A DNA stretch of 64,000 bases from Aradus depressus (GCA_963662175.1 OY759218.1:24636051-24700050), one strand, 5' to 3'; numbered from the stretch's first letter, positions 1 through 14,063 are shown. The notes: generated from the letters alone by a model not told the origin. Made by a program: numbers and translations.

Positions 1-305
1 TACATATGTATACACTACTATAAAGTAGAAAAGTAAAGTAAAATACTATAGTATGTAAAGATAAAAAATTACCTCACGAATAAATTGCAAGGAAAATAAA
101 ATTTCACACAGACGTCTGTATAATGCAAGTAAATATTGCATTAAATACGTTTAAAAAAATGAAAACGGTACTAACTTTATAATCGAATAGGTATAGAGAA
201 AAATGGAGAATTTCAGATAAATAACATACAGAAGTATTTCAGATTATTAACATCGCGAAACATTTGCCGGTAAAAGAATAACTATAAGCGACAGTCAACA
301 GAATT

Positions 306-384
306 GATAACAATATAAGGGTCTGTTCCAAGAATGACCCATGCATAGATAACAATATAAGGGTCTGTTCCAAGATTGACCCAT
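306..384. repeat. Two-copy tandem duplication, 42-bp period
   Basis: A 37-bp unit beginning GATAACAATATAAGGGTCTG occurs at 306-342 and again at 348-384 with one substitution (AGAATGACC versus AGATTGACC). A 5-bp spacer separates them. It is a simple local duplication. Confidence 0.85.
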
Positions 385-494
385 AAACTGATCCAAGATG
401 GCAGCCAAACCTTACATCCCCTTCACCACAGTCCTTACATAAATTTAATCCTGCTAATTAATGATTCGTTCTTTGTTCTCATCCGTTTAAGAAG

Positions 495-562
495 ATATAA
501 CTCGAATTTTCGGCCGATTATATATCTTCCCCTATACTTCGTATAATAGCTGGGTAAGTAAA
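495..562. repeat. Terminal fragment of the abundant CGACACGAAATTT repeat
   Basis: The stretch carries the family's end signature: a GGCCGATTA segment, then CTTCCCCTATACTTCG and AGCTGGGTAAGTAAA. Only one end is present. Confidence 0.6.
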
Positions 563-834
563 ATAGAAACAGAAAAAGAGTATGACAATAAATAAAGAAC
601 CCCATGAGTAGGAGTATTATTAGCTAATAGGACGAACACTGAGGAGACATCCTCACATAATAATTATACCGACATGAGCTACTGTCCGGCTTAGGAAGCA
701 CGAAAAAAGCCGTCCACCGGCAAATTGGCGACTCAGTTAAACCTTATTGATGATTGTGGTATAACTGATGGATCCAATCAGACCGGGAATAAGCACCTGG
801 GCAGCCATCCTGTATAAAAATAGACTCAGAATTT

Positions 835-1060
835 ACAATTTCTAAGTTGAGAAATGCGGACAAATTGTGGAAACGTGTAATAAATAAATAAAACAAAATT
901 TTTTTTGAAGGAAATGTCTATTCCACAAAAAAATATACACATAAACTACCGGTTTTGGCAATTCACCATCGTTAGGTTTAGTTATAAGCTAAGGCAGAAT
1001 CGCGAACAGTTCTTAAAAGTAAATCAGGTAGGTAAGGAAATCCTTAGTTGAAATTAAAAC
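835..1060 (+). repeat. Degraded copy of the hammerhead-bearing repeat
   Basis: It has the family order TCTAAGTTGAGAAA, then TGTCTATTCCACAAA, then AAACTACCGG and a CACCATCGTTAGGTTTAG block. On the minus strand the expected CTGACGA core reads CTAACGA and the GAAA box is altered. It is therefore a decayed relative of the copies near 27.75, 32.8 and 41.9 kb. Confidence 0.6.
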
Positions 1061-1681
1061 ATCTTCATTTTATTTTTTATGAGAGCTGAATGTATCACTG
1101 CGGTCAGAGTAGGCCTATTGTGTGTCCCGTTACTGTTGATCCCTACAGCAGCCCTGTATCTTTTATAAAATCCAGAATTCTGCTACAGGGGAAGTAGATG
1201 TTATTTTGGAGTGATATCAATCCTCCATATATCAATAAAGTGTAACATTAGGCCACAATTTTGACAAATTGCTAGATATCAAATATAATTCAGACAAAAG
1301 TTGTTCCGTTAAATAAAATCTTCAAAATTAGGTACTACTCGAGCCTCATTAGTACATACATATATGATCTTCTAACAACCCATAAAAAAATCCTACTTTC
1401 CGGAGGAAGGGCCGAGAGAAAGGCCCCTGAATTTTCTGACAGTCATCTTTCGAACGCTTATATCAAGAGATTTAAAAAAAAATTCCACAAACATCGAAAA
1501 CTTTTAAAACAAGACATTATGAACATTTATTTAGATTTTATTATTTTTTAGAAACTTGAACTTTCAGAAAACATGAAACACGCAAATGTAATGAAAATTA
1601 TCCGTATAATAATTAATTCCTAATTAATTGATACTAATCATTAACAATGAGCAAGACCAAAATTTTCTGTGGATTACTTAC

Positions 1682-1718
1682 CCCGGTGAGTCGTCCTTGA
1701 ATATTGTGGCAGTCCTAC
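1682..1718 (-). CDS. kmr: PH-domain gene, 37-nt micro-exon
   Basis: This micro-exon reads VGLPQYSRTTHR plus one base before a strong GTAAGT donor. To keep the frame, the acceptor must be the second of two closely spaced AGs (TTCAG, then AACTAG). Using the first AG gives an immediate in-frame stop. The phase fits the upstream exon exactly. It is tentative because of its size and the skipped AG. It is the last exon I can support. Confidence 0.42.
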
Positions 1719-4700
1719 CTAGTTCTGAATTTTTAACATAATCAAATAGCATACTACTATATTTTATTAATTTAAAAAAATAATGCATAGGTACCTGGTC
1801 GAAATCAGTAAGTGTAGAGGTATTCCCTGAAACAGGTATTTTGCCGGAAGTATTACTCTCCTTGGTAGAGTCAACGGCTTCCCCTCCAGTCCCACCTTCA
1901 CCTTAACATGACATGTCTAATTGAGAAGTACGAAATATCTACACGCATACTTGTTAAATTAAACATTTAATATCGCTAGGATTAGCTTGACGGTTGCAGG
2001 AGAAGATGGGCACGAGGTTGTGTCATAAAATGAATGCAAAAGAGTTGTGCAGTGCAAAGAAGAACATTAAACTCAATGTGATTTATTCATGTACGAAATA
2101 TTTCACTAGCGTCAAATTTACTGTTAGTAAGCACTTGTATAAATAAATAAATGTTAACAGTCACTTTTATTTTCGACCATCGTTTCGAATATTATGTTTA
2201 TTTATCTTCAGGGTTGGAATTGAAGAAAAAACTATACTAATCTACGAAGTGTTGTTGATCGAGAAAAAAATTGATTAAGTACATTTTCTGACAGAACTTT
2301 GATCCCATTTTCTTCATGTAAATATTCAATATTAATGAAAAATCTTCAATTTAACACTTAAATTTGTTCATGTACATGTAATACCCCGGACGGAGCATGA
2401 AGAAAATCAACGGTATCTTAGATAGATTACTAAAACTGTTCCTGTAAAAAGTTAATATAGTAATATAAGTTAAATTTGTCTAACCTGTTTGATTAGATGG
2501 GAGGGGTGGGGGGCGAGGAGGTTGGGTTGGGTCTGCTGGAGCTATCGCCTTGACCACTGGCCTCGTGGAGGAGCTGAGGGTGGCTGGAGCACTGGACATG
2601 AGGTCCCATTGACGCAGCTTCTCCCGGTCTATCTCAAACGAAGTATTCGTGCTCTCCTCAGCTCCTTCCCCTCCCCTCACTTCACCATACTTCAAGGTAT
2701 CATCCTTCTTTTGAAGCTGAATACTGCTACTTGGAACTTCGTTACTCTTTGAAGTATAATTAACGTTATCTTTTTTTGATAAATTATCATAAGTAATATA
2801 AGTTAGTTGATGATCTTGAGGAACGGATTCACTATTTTCTGTAAGTGTCTGATGGTAAGATGTTTCATTGATTTCACTGATATTAGCCACTGAAGGAGGA
2901 ATCACCGCCACCTGCTGCCCAACCTTTCGGTCCAAGTCCTCCAGAGATCGAGTGTGTCTGATACTCACCTTCCTCAGACTTTCTCTCCATAACGAATCTT
3001 CTTCCCAAATGTCATTATTGCTAGAAGGACCTTCACTTTTAGAAGGACCACTATTTTGACCTTGTGGTAAGTTAACATGTGATACTAAATTATTCTTTTG
3101 CAAAATTTCAAAATTATCATGTGCATCACAACTTTTTTTCTTATTATCAATTAAGCCCTCTAAAGACCGAGAGCGAAGCGGAGTTTGCGAGTCATTTACT
3201 CTGCCGCTCCCAATGAATTGCGCATTAACATTATTTCCAATATCGTACACATTTTTATTTACAGAAAAATTTAAATAATCCGAATTTTTGGGTCTTGAAT
3301 TTCTAAGAGTAGAAGAGCTCAGGCTTCTTACCTTTGACTTTCCAATACTAATGGCATTTCCAGATGACTTTTGAGATTTGTTATTTTTTAATTTATTCTC
3401 TATAGTTGGGTAATTCTTATTATCCGGATTTTGCTTGATATAAGGAGAGGTTAATTCATGTTTGTCACAAAAGATTTGGTCAATACGCCATTTGTTTTTT
3501 TCTAAATCTTGAAAATTATTTGAATCAATTTTTAAGAGATCTGAATAGTAATATGGCGCATTGGTTTGGTGTTCCTCATTAGAAAGATTAGGTATTTTAT
3601 TTTCTTTCGACACATGTTCACTCAAATTGTTTATCGTATCTAAGGATCCTTTTTTTTTAAGCCTAACGTTTGATTCAAGAACATTTGCTTCTTCGCCAAG
3701 TATTTCCAAGTTCTCGTACTGATTTGTAATTTCAGCGTTCTCTAATTCATTTTTAAACTGAAAATCATAATCATAAAAAATTCGAAAACCTTCTAAAACA
3801 TTTTTTTCTCTGTTGGCAAAGTCTTGTTCACTCTCTTGATCTGAAGTGTTGCATTGACTGATTTTGTCCCTATTCATCGTTAACGTATTTTTATGCTTAA
3901 CATTAATATATTTATATACTTTGAGGGACCCTGAATTGTCAGTGTTTTCGCAACTATCCATTTTGGGAAGAATTCCAATATCTTCAGTACATAAATTGCT
4001 GCTATGAGTTGGAGTATCAGACATGACAATGTTAAAATCATGTAGGTTATTGAGGATGTCAGCTGATAAGGGCCGACGTTTTAGAAGTTGCTCTTTCTTC
4101 CCTAAATCAACAGATTCTTCAGAACTTGCTTCATACAAATTAACATTTGAATTTCTTAATACATTTTTAATTTTATACGAAGAAGTTTTATCTGAAGAAT
4201 TTCGTAAAAACATAGAATTAGAGTAAATAACAGCAGAATCACCTTTTAAATAGACAGGAGACGATTCTTTGTTATTTATACTGGAGTCAATTGAGGTGTC
4301 AATTTCATCTAGAGGGGGTGAGCTGGTGGGGATAGGCGGTGGAGAGACCAAGTCGCTATCGGAAGAGTCAGGGTGATCTAAGTTCAGGGTAACCACTGTT
4401 CTATCTCCGACACTGGAGCCCAGGTAGTAGGAGGCAGGACGGAAAGTGTCGGACAAACTGAACCGAGGGTGTCGGGGTGCGTCGAGGGAATCCAGGTCTT
4501 TGGAGGCTTCGTCATCAGCATCTGAGCTGTCGGAACGTCCTGCCCCACCTGGAGTGGCTGCCGAATGTAGGATGTCCGGGAGAGACGGCTTGGAGGAGCC
4601 TGACTTGTGACTATCTATCTTCTTACTACATACCTCAGAGGGAATATTGCTAGCATTGAATAGTGTGTAAAACTGACCATCCTTCTCTTTAAGTGAAGGC

Positions 4701-7700
4701 ACCTCCATGTATACAGGCTCTTGTAAAACTGAAGCATTATAAATCAACTCATATTGCATCTCTTTATCAGACCCAATTTCGCAGTAACTAGGCATTGAAC
4801 TTTCCTGTAGTGAACTACCTGAGACCAAAAAATCTTTTTTTGAATTTGAAGATTGAGAGTAACGTGTCTTATTTGCATTAGAAATAGAATCAGATATACA
4901 GTTTTGTGTCATTTCTACATATGGACTTTCTTCTGTGGATTCTAATAAGTTCTCGATTAGTATATGAGATGCAGAATTACTTCTTACATGCATGATATCA
5001 TTTTTAGAAGAATGACTTTTTTTTCGTGGAGTCATGGGCATATAATTTTCTTCTTGGTTGTCAGAATTAACACTTGTTGAAGCAGACAATGATTTTTCAT
5101 GGTTCACTGAAATATTATCACTTTGTCCAGTGATTATCACATGTAACTCTTTACCTGGAGAATCTTCAACAATAGTGTTACTTTTTAATTTGATTTCAGA
5201 ATTACATAACGCGAAATCCACAGAATCATAGCATGGATAAACCAAGGTTTTCTGTTTGACTAAAACAGCGGCAACTTCCTCGTCCCGGTCCTCGTCGCTG
5301 GAGTTGAGTGGCTTCTGTGATCCTTCCCTCGGAAACTGAGATTTCTCGTCGAGATCACTTGAAGTGTCATAAAGTAATGCTTCTGTATCACTTAATACTT
5401 GCCTTTTCTCAATGTTATCTTCAGGCGAAAGGTTTTTTGTGAACAAATCTTTTCTCTTCACTCTTTGGTTTTCTTTATTTATTAATACAGATGATTGTTG
5501 ATTTCCTTTGTTGTTGGCAATACCTAATTTACTATTTTTTCGTCGATTATTAGTTTGCTGTGAAATTTTATTGCGTTTTTCGAAAACATTTTTCTCTGCC
5601 TGTTTCAGCGTTATGTTAGTCCTTATGTCTTTCTCACTATCTAAATGGTTTTCTGATGAAAAATAATTTGAGATATTATTCTCTTCATGGGGCCTATCAT
5701 GATTTAATGTTTGCGGTCCTTCTGAAACTTTAAAATTATTTCTCATATTGTTTTTGTGTGCATCAAACTCTCTAAAATGTAAACCTAAATCCTCAGATTT
5801 CTCCGATGTTATGTAATGGTAAGAAAATTCTTTAATTACTCTTGACTCGTCTAACTTTACTCCCCATGCTTCCTCATTTTCTGATTTCGATTTTTCTTCT
5901 ATGGGCAAGGTTTTCTTTTCTGATTTCATACTTACGTCTTGGTTGTAGTTGTATGAATAATTAAACACTTCTTTGTTTAATAAATCGTTCTCATAGCCAA
6001 TGTTTTCTGGATAACTGAAACTTGGATCCTCGCTTGGATTTTCATTACCAATTTTTTTATTCGAGTCGAACAAGTCGTGAGTGCGTTTGTTTAAGCTTTG
6101 AGAAGAAACTGTGATATCCATTTGAGGGCAACTGATTTTTCCTTCTCTTGCGAAAGTTTGATTATCACAAGTTTCTTTAACCCGAGACTCCCGCTGGAAA
6201 ATATTTTTTGTACAAGCTGAAGTAGACTTTCCGCACTCTAGATCAGCTAAAAAATATATAAATATATACATAAGTTTTTTATTTTATTATTATATAGTTT
6301 TAGGTGATAAATACATCTGAAGGGCTGAATGGATGAAAGTGCCATGTGACCATTACAAAATGTTGGGAAAAACTTGATTAACACTGACACTTGGCTTCAC
6401 TTTGTCCCAAATTCATATTTTAATGGCTAGTAGCCTAAAATATACTTTGAAACAATAATTTTTAGGATTTCGCAGGAAAATCAACAAACCCTATTGTTTT
6501 AATTTGTGCGTCTGTCGGACCGACGGACCGTCCACTCTTCCAAAAGCTCTAGCACATGGTAGATAACCCTATACAGGCTTGACTGGAGAAACACATCGAT
6601 GTTCATGAAAAATCCTGCACCAAAAATATATACATGAAATTGCGGAACACTGCAGAAAAATATATTTAAAAAATACAAGTGGGGTATCAAATTAAAGATA
6701 TTGAAGCCTTTGTGGTGAATTCGGGTTCAGTTTTCCAACATTTGTAGAATAGTGGCCATGAGTAGCGATAAATTTATTTCATGAGCCCTAGCTGGCGCCT
6801 CCTTCTAGAGAAGTGCATGTTGGATTCTTGATCCACGTATCTTTTGCACCAGGCTTTCGTGACATCTTATAAAAAATATCGCAATATAAAGCCATATCTT
6901 GCGTTGACTAATACAAAACAAAAGTCAGATGAAATCTCCATTCATGTAAAATCAACATGGCACCTTCATTCATTAAGGCATTCTTTTAAACTGTTAATTA
7001 CAGTGTGCTGAATAGTGCTGAAAAGTAAAATATTTTCATCACAGTAAAATATTACTACATTAATTAAAAAAATTACCATCATCCAGCGAAGAATTGTAAA
7101 AGCCATGAGATATGGAAGTATTTCCAACCTCATTTATTTCTTTATAACTACTATCAGTTATTATTGGTGTGTGAGGTTTCTCAAGCATTATTGGTTCATT
7201 TTGATTAACAAGTTTCTGCTCGGAGGACTCCTGTTTACGTAAGTTTTGGTACGTAGCCTCACTGTTAGAAGTTTTTTGGATGGGATGTCTTTCAGAGGGT
7301 AAACTCGTAACAGGCTTCCGGGTGAGAGGAGATTGCAGCATTCTCTGTTTCCATTCAAGTAAACGCTTCATTGATTCCTCCCTCTACAAACATACAGAAA
7401 AATAAATAAACCACAACATTTTTAGAGCCGTCTTGAGGTGTTGGCTCCTTCAATTTCATTCACAAAAATCTAAAATTTATTACCAAATGATTAATACGAT
7501 TATTACAATATTTGAAAACAGAAACTACTAACTTGACTTATAGATCTTTAAGATTTGTCTTTCATTTGTTAGATAAAATATAAAATGAAAAAAATATGTG
7601 CCACATCATGTGTAAGGTCAGATTCAAAAAATATAATATGTTACATTTTTTTTAAGTGAAGGCGTCTTTCAATTCGGTCAGTAGAGGTCCTTTGCTAAAA

Positions 7701-10700
7701 CCGCATGTAACGAAAACATGTAACACTAATATCGCTTATATCTTCACAACCGTACTACCCGCGCGCCCTACTTTGACATCGTTGTGTAGAGGAAAGAAAT
7801 CATTACTCGATCACGTATGTGTCGTTTGAGCAGATGGTGCCGTTGTTGCGCTACGCATGACGCAATCGGAGCTAAATTTAGCCTCGCGCGCGGCGTTCAC
7901 AACCGTAGCTCGGCCGTACGTTTGTCGATTCGAGCGGGAATGGTCGCGTTTGAGAGAGCTCACTCTGCCTAATACTACACTAGTAGGTATAATCCATCGA
8001 ACTAAACCCGGTGCCCTTCACCCTTCAGGAGTTATATGGCTCGAGCGGCGCAGGGCATTTCACGAAATTTTCAGTATAATTTTTTAGGCCATTTCCTCTG
8101 CCAATGAAATGTTATCAATAACATTTATCGCAGTATCATAATTGTGAATTGTAATTGCAAGAAAGGTAATGAATTGATCGAAGAACAACCGGTATCACAG
8201 CTAGCAGTTATAAAACGCAAAGTCGCGGATAATCCCGGATGAACCTGCTGGTAATACAATATAAAGCATGGTACTTATATACTATCAATACCTGTTGTGC
8301 TTTGGTGGCTTGACTGCTGTTCGAATTATCCTGTTTAGAGTTTGAAGCATTTGTATCGGTATTTTTCCCTTTGGTGGTGCTTGGAACTGTTCTGTACAAA
8401 CGAGCGCTAACCGAACGAGCAAAAGATTTATTCTCAGTGGGTAAATTAGTTGAATCATCCATTCTGTAAAAAAAATTATTTTTCGAGTTGGGATTCTGAG
8501 AAGATTTCTAGTATAATTGTATTTGTATATGCAGACTTGTTTCTCCCAATTTATTTTAAAATTGTTAACATCTATATGCAACTTCCAAGTTGAGGAACGC
8601 GGACATATTGTGGTAACTTGTAATAATAAGTTTGTTTTATTTATTTATAACATCTATATGGACTGTACTGAATGTAAATGAACGAAGTTTTTTTGTCAGA
8701 CTCTGATAAAAATTCAACCGGCTCAATAAATAACGTCTCGCTGAGCAGATTTAAATAAATGTGGAATATAAAAGAACAAAAATTACAGGAAAAGAACCAA
8801 TATATATATATATATAAAATTTCTACATTAATAATTACAAAAATAATTATTAGACAACCAAAACGCAGATACTAAAGATGGGCTTGCAGCCCGAAACGTC
8901 TATATGATTTAAAAGATTTTAAAATAAATTGAGAGAAAAAGAACTGCATACAAAAAATTTAAAACATACAAAAAGAAAAGCGTATTCTGTTTCCAAGAAA
9001 TTCTCATAAACCCAAGACTAAAGATAATATTCTTGAAAAAATAAAGCAATATAAACTAGAATCTCTGAAGGCGAGATATTCTTGAAGTAAAGTTAACTAA
9101 AAATCAAAATTTCGCACATAGATTATTTTCCGACTTCTAAATGGCTTTAAACGAAAACGTTTTAAGCCTATACATTTATACACGCCGACCATTATTCTGT
9201 TAAATCGTAATGCGGTATAGTTATTATCTGGTAGACGTGAAATTAAAAACATTTTATAAAGTATAGGGAGGAATGTTTTGCCCTAGGCTTACCTTGAGAA
9301 AGAATCTGAAAAATTATCACTTTTGTTATTGTTTTGTTCGCCGGAACCAGTATTTAACTTCACCTCAGAGTAATTGGAGGCGATATCCAATAAAACCTCT
9401 TTGCCCATGGAGCTTTGAGATTTCTCTATTTTTGATTTGACATAAATTGAGGATTGTCGCATCTGTTTGGCATAACTTTCTGCGGACCAGTGAACAGCTT
9501 CAGGGTTATCGTCCGCGGTATTCACTCTGCTTAGACTGGACTTGGGCCTTGCGTTTGACTGATGACATGTTTCTGAGGTATTTATTTTTTTCGTTGAAGT
9601 ATGAATTTTTCCATTATAATCCAAAAAGTCTACACTGTGGGGCCTTGGAGGAATGTGAACAGGGAGATTCCTCGTCCTGAGTCTCACATAATCGTGATCA
9701 TCTTCTTCCAGTTCTTGGACAGTTTGAACATTTGTTACTTTAGGTGAAAACTGATTTGTATTAGCTCTCCCGTAGGTTTCTGGAGTTCGCCTTTCGTAGT
9801 TATTCGATGGTGACTGATGTTTTAAAGGTAAAATAGGGAAGTACTGTCCTTGCAGATGTATATTGTTAGGAGAGAAGTATTGTAACCCCTCTTCTTGGAA
9901 TGTAACCTCTGGAGAGAGCTCAGGGGAAGAAGACTCATTGAGTCGCTTTGGTTTGGGAGGAGCGTTCGCGTAAACCGGTTGACTTTCTGCACATTTCAGA
10001 TTGTTAACATAGCCTATCTCCCGCACTGAAGCTGGATAAAATTCTCCATAAATACCACTAGCAGGTGCATAAGAAACCAGATGCCCTGAACGATTTGCAT
10101 CACTGAAACAAAATAACAAAAAAAAAAAAGATTTTGTAAGTGAAAAGTGGTATAGTATGTTCAGGTAACATGAGTCATTCACCGCCCAATATATGAAATT
10201 TTTCAAATTTTAACGGTTGATAGTTTTGTATGAAAGTGTTGAAGTTGTCCGACAACCGTCGCCTCCTAGTTTACCTTCATATTGGCCTTGTTACGAATCT
10301 CGGAATTTTTAGGCATTTGTATCTTCAAACATGATGCTGCCTGAGATTTTATCAATCTCCGTAGTGAAAACATCTGCCTTCAAGAGTACGGATATCTAAA
10401 CTCAACTGCAAAAATCCAAATGTCATTGCAACGAGGAAATGTAGGCATCAGCGATTCGAAAGTCAGTGTCACCATGGCAACGTGTGATAACTGTGGGCTA
10501 ATAACCCCTACTTATCCTATGCGCTAACATATTAGAATTAGAATGTTTGCTATTAAATTATTCTATTTGATTTAATGAGAATTTATGATAGTCTTTGAAT
10601 GTGTACGAGTACGACTTTAGGAATTGGATCAAAAAGTTGATTGATAAAATTATTAAATGAGATATAAAACGCGGTTGCACCCCCCCAAAACGTTGCTGAT

Positions 10701-13700
10701 CACCATAAACGCAAATACATAAATTTCTCCAATGAGGAAAAATTGACATAAAAGGATATTTCAAAGGATACACACAAAAAGTAGACGCTAATAGTTTAGT
10801 AAAATTATTGGCCTCTAATAGGTAGTAAAATTAAAAATGTTATACGACTATGGATCTACTTCGTACAGCATTGTATAGTGTAATGACAAGAAATTCGTCT
10901 GAAGCTGAATGTGGGATAATAATGCTTAACTCGCTCGTTTAGCTTTAATTAAAGACAATCTATTCATTACACCTGCAATAAGCTGTATATTGGTGTAATG
11001 TTTCACTGATATAGTGAAAATATAGACAAGTAAGTTGAATGTGTATTCTTTAGAATATCGTTTTAACAAAGTTAAGTTTCACAAAAGTGTATTTCCATGG
11101 TACGTATTCACAACTTTTTTTTTCCCTCATGGCGAGTCATATTGGATAGACACAATGACGGGAAATGCAAAATCAGCTGTTCGTTTAGGGATAAGGCGCC
11201 ACAATTCTCAACGGTATATCTCGGCTTCTAATGTGTCTAGCCAAAATTCGAGAGTTTAACGCACAATTACGAATGTTTAAAAAAATTCGCCCCATTTACC
11301 CTATACAGGTCCGATTTTTCTGGTTAAAATTATTTATCATTCTTTTTACAATAACGATTTTTGAGGGCGCCGGTAGAGTGCTTGCTTACTAAGCTCAAGA
11401 TCCATGGCGTTTAGATTTTTTATCTGGGAAGTGAAAAAACCTCTAGCCCGCCGTCCTTCAGATGGGACGTTTTATCGATGGTCCCGAGCCTCTTCGATGT
11501 CAGGTACTCGTTAAAGACCCTTACCTTATGATAAGTGTGAATAAAAAATTTAGAGTAGGCAAAATTTAGTACTCCCAAAGTAGAATGGAGCAGAGCGACG
11601 AAAGAGCGCTATGTTAGTAGGCGATATGACCTCGTAGTTGTAGCCCGGGTATGAGTCAAAATAACTAACTAATAACGATTTTTGTGCAAAGTAAAAAAAA
11701 AAAAAAACAGATCAAGCGTTCGGAAATGGACACAAACATCTGAACGCCGTATCTCAACGAATGTAGATGATCTTTTCATGGCTCAAATTAAAGAAAACAA
11801 TCTATTTCTAGTTGAAAACGACGAATTTGAGAGTAGCGCAAAAATACAATTTATTTTCAATTTAAATTCCTCCCCCCCCCCCCCCCCCCCCCCTCACCAT
11901 TTTGGTAGTCGGATTTTTCTGGGTGATTCCTTGAAGTCAGTACACTACCTGATGAGGCAGACTGGATGTTTTATTAGCTTAATTAAACCAGATTTAGTCA
12001 CCTGACTGATATGGCTTCTACCAGAGCTGCCTTGGTCAGTGCAGTTATCCACTGTTCCATAAGTGCTTGGTTTTCTGCAGCAAAGTAATAAGTCCTCATA
12101 TTTGTGTGTTCTGCTTTGAAGCTGTACTTTTTGAAACCTTTCTCGTCCGGCGAACAAGGTGAAATTTTGTACGAAGCTAAGATGAAAGACCCAAGTAATT
12201 TTTCCTCCAAAGTATCTACAAAATAAAAATAATAACAATCATTTCTGTTAAACCATAACGTGGTAATGGGATAGGTCATAAAAATGTATACTTTAAGGTA
12301 GCTTATAAATTTGATACACAAACAATTGTCAGATCTTAGAGTCGGACAGACATGTGATTAATAATCACATTAAAAGTAAAAAATAAAATGTATAAATAAC
12401 AAAAAATAAATTAGTAAACAAATAATAATAATAATAAATACAATATATATTTTTTTTATCTTGAATAACTATTTTATTTATGTATTCTCAAAATTTCCCT
12501 CCAATTTGATGATATCCTACACATTTTTTAAAAATGAAATCATTTTTTCTGATGCCGCGCAGCTCGATAAGTTCTCTTGGACCGCTCAATATGCTCGGTT
12601 GTAGCTGACTTTAAGACATAAATACATTTCGAATTTCAAGTTGCTACGATTTGTTATGAGGGAGCAGCTAGAGGTTGCCCATACAGACAGATAGGCAGAC
12701 GAAAGTTTTTATTTTTATGGTCTGACCAATAAATAACTACAATAATAAGATATTTTTTATTAAAAAAATTATGTATGAAGTAAAGTGGGCTTGAAAACTA
12801 AATTACAAATACCTACTGTCGTCAGCATTTCATTTGGCGCGAGTTGCACAGCTGTTTTTAAAAACCTTTTTGTGGCGGATTTTTTGTCTATTAACCTTAG
12901 ATAATTCTTTTTCTTTCATTTTAATATGGATTAAATTTTTATTTTTTTGAACCATATAAAAGTAAATACAAACAGCTGTTTAACTTTTATATTGTTTAAT
13001 TCCACAAAAATCTATACATAAAGTGTACCGGTTCCGGATTACGCCATTGTCAGCACAACTTTCAAAAATGATATTTAAGTTTGCTAGGTTGTTGTATTTA
13101 TACAATCCTCAAGCTACCTGATATTACCTGAGACTTTGACACCCTGTCCCCTATGGAAGTCCTGGGGGGAGGGGAGTCCTACCTTAACATACATGACAAA
13201 TACATTGTATAACATATATACAATATATTGTTACACATACATATATTGTTATACATTGTATAACAGAAATTTATTCGGATATATAAAAGTGTTTTATTTC
13301 TCGACAAATTAACCATATAAACCAACAAATTAACACTTACCAATATATATATTAAATTATCTACCAATAACTAAAATGAAAATGCAGATAAACACTAAAT
13401 TAATACATTTCGGAAATAAAATAAAATCTGGATACCTTTATAATAAAATAAGCAGTAGTCAGAAAGGACGAACCATCGTTTCTTCCATAGCATGAGACCC
13501 TCACTTCCCCTCTTCTGTAGCCATCCCTCAAGGATCACAGGGGTCGTCAGCATACGCTTCACCACCGGACCACTTAGTAACGGATGCGATTTCTTGCCAC
13601 TTGATTTTCTGTTATTTCCCTATCAAAAAATAAATAAGTTTAGTTAATATCAAGCTGGGCAACGTTAATTTGGAAAATACCAAAAAATCTAATGGGGATT

Positions 13701-14016
13701 GGCATCTCCTCTATTTAGTCCGTTTCACACTATCATTGATTCCGACATTGAAAATGTTCACGAAAAATTATTTTTTTATCTACTGTAGAAGCAGAAAAGG
13801 GTCAATGGGGCATACGCAGAAATTGGATAATTGAAAACTGACCTGATGGAGTCCTAATTTCCTTCATTTTTCATTGGCTGAGATATGCGTAAAAGCCACC
13901 TCGCAGAAATCATTGTTATAAATTGTGAGCTTGACGTGTTAAAAATCGACTAACAATAAGTAGTTTTACATAAATCACTTCACTCAGCAAAGAGTAAGAG
14001 TTATATCAAAACAAAA

Positions 14017-14063
<47 letters not shown>

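Larger units (their letters stand above)
1..1681. other. Region beyond the last supported exon of the PH-domain gene
   Basis: This is AT-rich sequence with no exon I can defend. It holds a short tandem duplication, an end fragment of the abundant CGACACGAAATTT repeat and a degraded copy of the hammerhead-bearing repeat, each listed separately. The remainder (about 563-834 and 1061-1681) shows no recognisable gene, RNA or repeat. The minus-strand gene may continue through here or to the left of the window. Confidence 0.5.
8464..9292 (-). other. Intron with hammerhead-type repeat relics
   Basis: The 829-bp intron contains a fragment of the hammerhead-bearing repeat (8575-8650), a TA microsatellite at about 8800-8816 and a mutated hammerhead-like core at 8872-8900. 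Confidence 0.55.
10103..12001 (-). other. Intron with a full SINE and a poly(C) tract
   Basis: The 1.9-kb intron contains one near-complete tRNA-SINE with clear target duplications (11364-11670) and a 22-C run (11872-11893). The stretch 10205-11345 shows nothing recognisable beyond AT-rich sequence. Confidence 0.55.

Noticed and set aside
1065..1140. Possible terminal exon of the PH-domain gene on minus, ending in TAA
   Set aside because: The phase would fit (GG then INSNGTHNRPTLTAV...), but the acceptor has a poor pyrimidine tract and the residues resemble nothing. Not enough support.
1405..1434. Possible short exon on minus (GPFSRPFLRK)
   Set aside because: The coding-looking frame does not match the phase left by the previous exon.
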